This document shows positions 5,377 through 7,120 of a stretch of 7,120 nucleotides of DNA, piece by piece. The position numbers and the translations under genes are program-made. The notes beneath the pieces were generated by a model, which worked only from the letters and a program-made list of their open reading frames with translations, had not been told where the DNA came from and searched no databases. Every line of letters begins with the position of its first letter. Positions within the stretch are counted from its first letter, which is position 1. The stretch lies in assembly GCA_041750975.1 (NCBI GenBank), contig JBGSYN010000283.1:1-7120 (forward strand), written 5' to 3'. The DNA comes from JBGSYN01 sp041750975 (GTDB taxonomy: Bacteria > Pseudomonadota > Alphaproteobacteria > Geminicoccales > Geminicoccaceae).

Positions 5377-6848
5377 TCGGCCGCCATCTGGCCCGAGAGT
5401 GCCGCCATCGGCACGCCCGGCCCCGGATGCACGCTGCCGCCCGCCAGATAGAGCCCCCGGATTCGCGTCCGCAGGCCGGGCCGTTCGAAGGATGCCCGCC
5501 AGCCGTGGGAGGCCCGACCGTAGAGCGCTCCACCCGTTGCCGGAAAGAGGTCATCGAATTCGGCCGGGCCTGTCAGGCGCATCCGCTCCGGCCGGCGGTC
5601 GATCGAAAGGCCCAACTGCCGCAGCCGGTTGAAGGTCGTATCCTCGCATCGCGCGATCTCCGCATCGCTCAGGCCGTCAGCATCGCCGACCGCCGGCGCA
5701 TTGACCAAACAGAAAAGGCGCTCGGGACCATCGAAGCTCGCCGGCTCGTCGCTCCGGTCCTGCGCGCAGACATAGATCGTGGGCTCGCTCGGCAGCCGTT
5801 TCTCGACCAAGATCTCCTGAAATTCGCGGGCATAAACACTCGAGAAGAAGACATTGTGGCGGGCCAGCGGAAAACCGCCGGTGCCGGCAACGAGAGACCA
5901 TGTCACCGCCGAGAGCGAGCGGCTGCCGGCGACCCGGACCGAGTTTCGGACCGCTTCGCCGAACCGCCCTGCCGCCAGAGCGGATGCGTCGGCGTTGACG
6001 ATGACGGCATCGACCGCCTGCCGTTCGCCGTTGGCCGAGATCACGGCACTGACCGCCCCGGCCGCGGTCTCGATGCCGCAGATTTCATCATCGAATCGAA
6101 AAACGGCGCCGTGCCGCTTGGCGAGATCGCACAGGCTTTGCGCCAGGCGATGCATGCCGCCCTCGACCAGCCACACGCCCTCCTGCTCGACATGGGCGAT
6201 CAGCATCAAGGTGGCGGGTGCGGCAAAGGGCGAGGCGCCACAATAGGTGGCGTAACGGGCGAAGAGCTGGCGCAGCCGCGGATCATGAAAATAGCGACCC
6301 AGGGCCTGCCACATGGTGGTGAAGGGCTGGATCTTGAAGAGCGAGCCGACGCCGCGTGGGCCGACACCGCGCATGAGGCCAAGCACACTGGGATTGTGTG
6401 AGCGCATGAACGGCGCATCGAGCGTCTTGAAGATCCCTGCGGCGCGTTCGCAAAATTCGAGATAGCGCCGGGCTTCCTCGGCACCGGCGAACCGGCCGAT
6501 GGCGTCGGCCGAAGCGTCCCGATCGGCGTGGAGATCGAAGGTTTCGCCGGCCCTCCAGGCATGCCGCGCAAGGATGTCGGCGCGCGAGAGCTTTAGTTCA
6601 GCGTCGAGACTGGATCCTGCCGCCTCGAAAATCGCCTCGAACACCCAGCGCATCGTGAAGACCGTCGGCCCGGCATCGATCTTCCGGCCATCGATCTCGA
6701 TCTCGCGCATCTTGCCGCCGGGTGCTGCCGCCCGCTCATGGACCGTGACCGCGAATCCCTGCCTGGCCAGGGTGAGTGCCGCGACGAGACCGCCGATACC
6801 GGCGCCGATGATCGCTATGGATGGCGCCTTGCTCAGCCGGCTCTCCAA
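5277..6848 (-). CDS. crtD: Carotenoid 3,4-desaturase (methoxyneurosporene/hydroxycarotenoid dehydrogenase) CrtD
   Basis: A 523-residue FAD-dependent desaturase of the CrtI family. It shows AIIGAGIGG (GxGxxG at residues 15-20), Glu38 and PGGK (43-46), DAGPTVFTMRWVFE, and the C-terminal GLYLAGGSVHPGPGVPMAALSG at about 465-486. The MRW after the GPT motif, HPGPGVPMAALSG and the tail RATAMPGGMST favour CrtD over CrtI, as does the adjacent crtC. The enzyme introduces the C-3,4 double bond into 1-hydroxy or 1-methoxy carotenoids. The start is uncertain: the frame has no ATG between an upstream stop (6881-6879) and the FAD motif, so TTG 6848 is the best codon, without a clear Shine-Dalgarno. An ATG just upstream (6858-6856) is out of frame by one base across a five-A run. 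The final 33 residues overlap crtC. Confidence 0.95.
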   Translation of the reverse strand: MESRLSKAPSIAIIGAGIGGLVAALTLARQGFAVTVHERAAAPGGKMREIEIDGRKIDAGPTVFTMRWVFEAIFEAAGSSLDAELKLSRADILARHAWRAGETFDLHADRDASADAIGRFAGAEEARRYLEFCERAAGIFKTLDAPFMRSHNPSVLGLMRGVGPRGVGSLFKIQPFTTMWQALGRYFHDPRLRQLFARYATYCGASPFAAPATLMLIAHVEQEGVWLVEGGMHRLAQSLCDLAKRHGAVFRFDDEICGIETAAGAVSAVISANGERQAVDAVIVNADASALAAGRFGEAVRNSVRVAGSRSLSAVTWSLVAGTGGFPLARHNVFFSSVYAREFQEILVEKRLPSEPTIYVCAQDRSDEPASFDGPERLFCLVNAPAVGDADGLSDAEIARCEDTTFNRLRQLGLSIDRRPERMRLTGPAEFDDLFPATGGALYGRASHGWRASFERPGLRTRIRGLYLAGGSVHPGPGVPMAALSGQMAAECLISDRTSRGRSRATAMPGGMSTRSAKTRPTA

Positions 6849-6855
6849 AAAGGCA

Positions 6856-6885
6856 TTGATGAACCATTCACGGACTGTCTATAGT
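6856..6885 (+). promoter_or_regulatory. Candidate sigma-70 promoter for crtE
   Basis: TTGATG (6856-6861, four of six) and TATAGT (6880-6885, five of six) are 18 bp apart on the plus strand. Transcription would start near 6892, giving a leader of about 65 bases before crtE ATG 6958. The -10 lies within the TGT-N12-ACA site at 6876-6893, so PpsR binding would exclude polymerase. Confidence 0.55.
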
Positions 6886-6893
6886 TCATGACA
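6876..6893. promoter_or_regulatory. PpsR/CrtJ-type operator 1 between crtD and crtE
   Basis: TGTctatagttcatgACA matches TGT-N12-ACA exactly, and also the extended form TGTC-N10-GACA with 4-bp arms. It covers the -10 boxes proposed for both divergent promoters. Position, spacing to the second site and neighbouring carotenoid genes make a PpsR/CrtJ operator the best reading; binding itself is inferred. Confidence 0.85.
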
Positions 6894-6907
6894 CTTCTTA
6901 GTGACAA
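6878..6907 (-). promoter_or_regulatory. Candidate sigma-70 promoter for crtD-crtC
   Basis: On the minus strand TTGTCA (6907-6902, five of six to the -35 consensus) and TATAGA (6883-6878, four of six to the -10) are 18 bp apart. Transcription would start near 6871, leaving a leader of about 20 bases before the TTG at 6848. The -10 core is the same TATA used by the opposing crtE promoter, and both boxes fall in PpsR-like sites. Confidence 0.55.
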
Positions 6908-6919
6908 CCTCGCTGGACA
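6902..6919. promoter_or_regulatory. PpsR/CrtJ-type operator 2 (one-base degenerate)
   Basis: TGAcaacctcgctggACA fits TGTC-N10-GACA except for A in place of the third base. It begins 8 bp after operator 1, the classic spacing of paired CrtJ/PpsR sites where the protein binds cooperatively, and contains the -35 box proposed for crtD. The spacing raises confidence in a site that would be weak alone. Confidence 0.65.
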
Positions 6920-6945
6920 GATGCCGGCGGGACATTCCGAGGCCA

Positions 6946-6951
6946 GGGAGG
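6946..6951 (+). promoter_or_regulatory. Ribosome binding site of crtE
   Basis: GGGAGG at 6946-6951 lies 6 bases before ATG 6958, a strong Shine-Dalgarno at good spacing. It is the best in the window and supports this crtE start. Confidence 0.8.
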
Positions 6952-6957
6952 TCGGGC

Positions 6958-7120
6958 ATGACACTCGTGACGCGGATCGATGAGGCGCTCAACCGGGCGG
7001 TCGATCATGCCACCGCCGAAGGCTGCCCGCCCGGTCTTGCCGAAGCCCTGCATTATGCCGTCTTTCCCGGCGGCGCCAGGGTTCGCCCGCGGCTCTGCCT
7101 CGCCGTCGCCGCGGCCTGCG
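6958..7120 (+). CDS. crtE: Geranylgeranyl diphosphate synthase CrtE, N-terminal fragment (3' end outside window)
   Basis: ATG 6958 opens a frame that runs to the window end, 54 complete codons plus one base. The segment ALHYAVFPGGARVRPRLCLAVAAAC at about residues 30-54 is the N-terminal signature of short-chain trans-prenyl diphosphate synthases: GGxRxRP(R) corresponds to the conserved G-G-K/R-R-x-R-P that binds the isopentenyl diphosphate phosphates. The Asp-rich motifs lie beyond the window. CrtE makes geranylgeranyl diphosphate for CrtB and, with other enzymes, for the bacteriochlorophyll tail. It is divergent from crtD, has its own strong ribosome binding site, and is probably followed by crtF outside the window. 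IspA-type farnesyl diphosphate synthase is a possible look-alike, but context favours CrtE. Confidence 0.92.
   Translation, partial: MTLVTRIDEALNRAVDHATAEGCPPGLAEALHYAVFPGGARVRPRLCLAVAAAC

Noticed and set aside
5427..6401. 324-codon open frame on the plus strand within crtD
   Set aside because: It is antisense to crtD, whose FAD motifs are unambiguous, and has no recognisable motif.
1..7120. Mobile elements, CRISPR arrays, tRNA or rRNA genes
   Set aside because: No transposase-like protein, regularly spaced repeats or tRNA-like cloverleaf was noticed, and nearly all the window is occupied by pigment genes.

Overview
This high-GC window is an internal piece of a photosynthesis gene cluster from an anoxygenic phototroph, almost certainly an alphaproteobacterium (purple non-sulfur or aerobic anoxygenic phototroph). 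The call rests on the gene content and order, bchD-bchO-crtI-crtB-(small ORF) on the plus strand, then crtC and crtD on the minus strand, then crtE on the plus strand, and on PpsR/CrtJ-type operators (TGT-N12-ACA) at the two main intergenic control points. Genus cannot be fixed from the sequence alone.

Layout. Positions 1-740 hold the 3' part of bchD (Mg-chelatase D subunit), joined by an ATGA overlap to bchO (737-1627). The crtI promoter region lies across the end of bchO and the short gap after it; it has a TTGACA box, an 8-bp perfect inverted repeat and a perfect TGT-N12-ACA site. crtI (1667-3211) and crtB (TTG start at 3204) overlap and form an operon. A 41-codon ORF for a small, probably membrane-anchored protein follows crtB (4313-4438) and meets crtC tail to tail, the two stop codons sharing one CTAG. 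crtC (4435-5376) and crtD (5277-6848) lie on the minus strand and overlap by 100 bp in different frames. The 109-bp crtD/crtE intergenic region (6849-6957) holds two opposed promoters that share one TATA core, covered by a pair of PpsR-like sites 8 bp apart. crtE starts at 6958 and runs off the window.

How the genes work together. CrtE makes geranylgeranyl diphosphate, CrtB condenses two molecules to phytoene, CrtI desaturates phytoene to neurosporene or lycopene, CrtC hydrates the C-1,2 double bond and CrtD introduces the C-3,4 double bond. With a methyltransferase (crtF, expected outside the window) this gives methoxylated acyclic carotenoids of the spheroidene or spirilloxanthin type. BchD works with BchI and BchH to insert Mg into protoporphyrin IX for bacteriochlorophyll. 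The operators suggest joint repression of carotenoid synthesis by PpsR/CrtJ under oxygen or light.

Most of the window is a well-known system. The less ordinary parts are the small ORF after crtB, the face-to-face crtD/crtE promoters, the inverted repeat before crtI, the crtC/crtD overlap, and the non-ATG starts of crtB and crtD.
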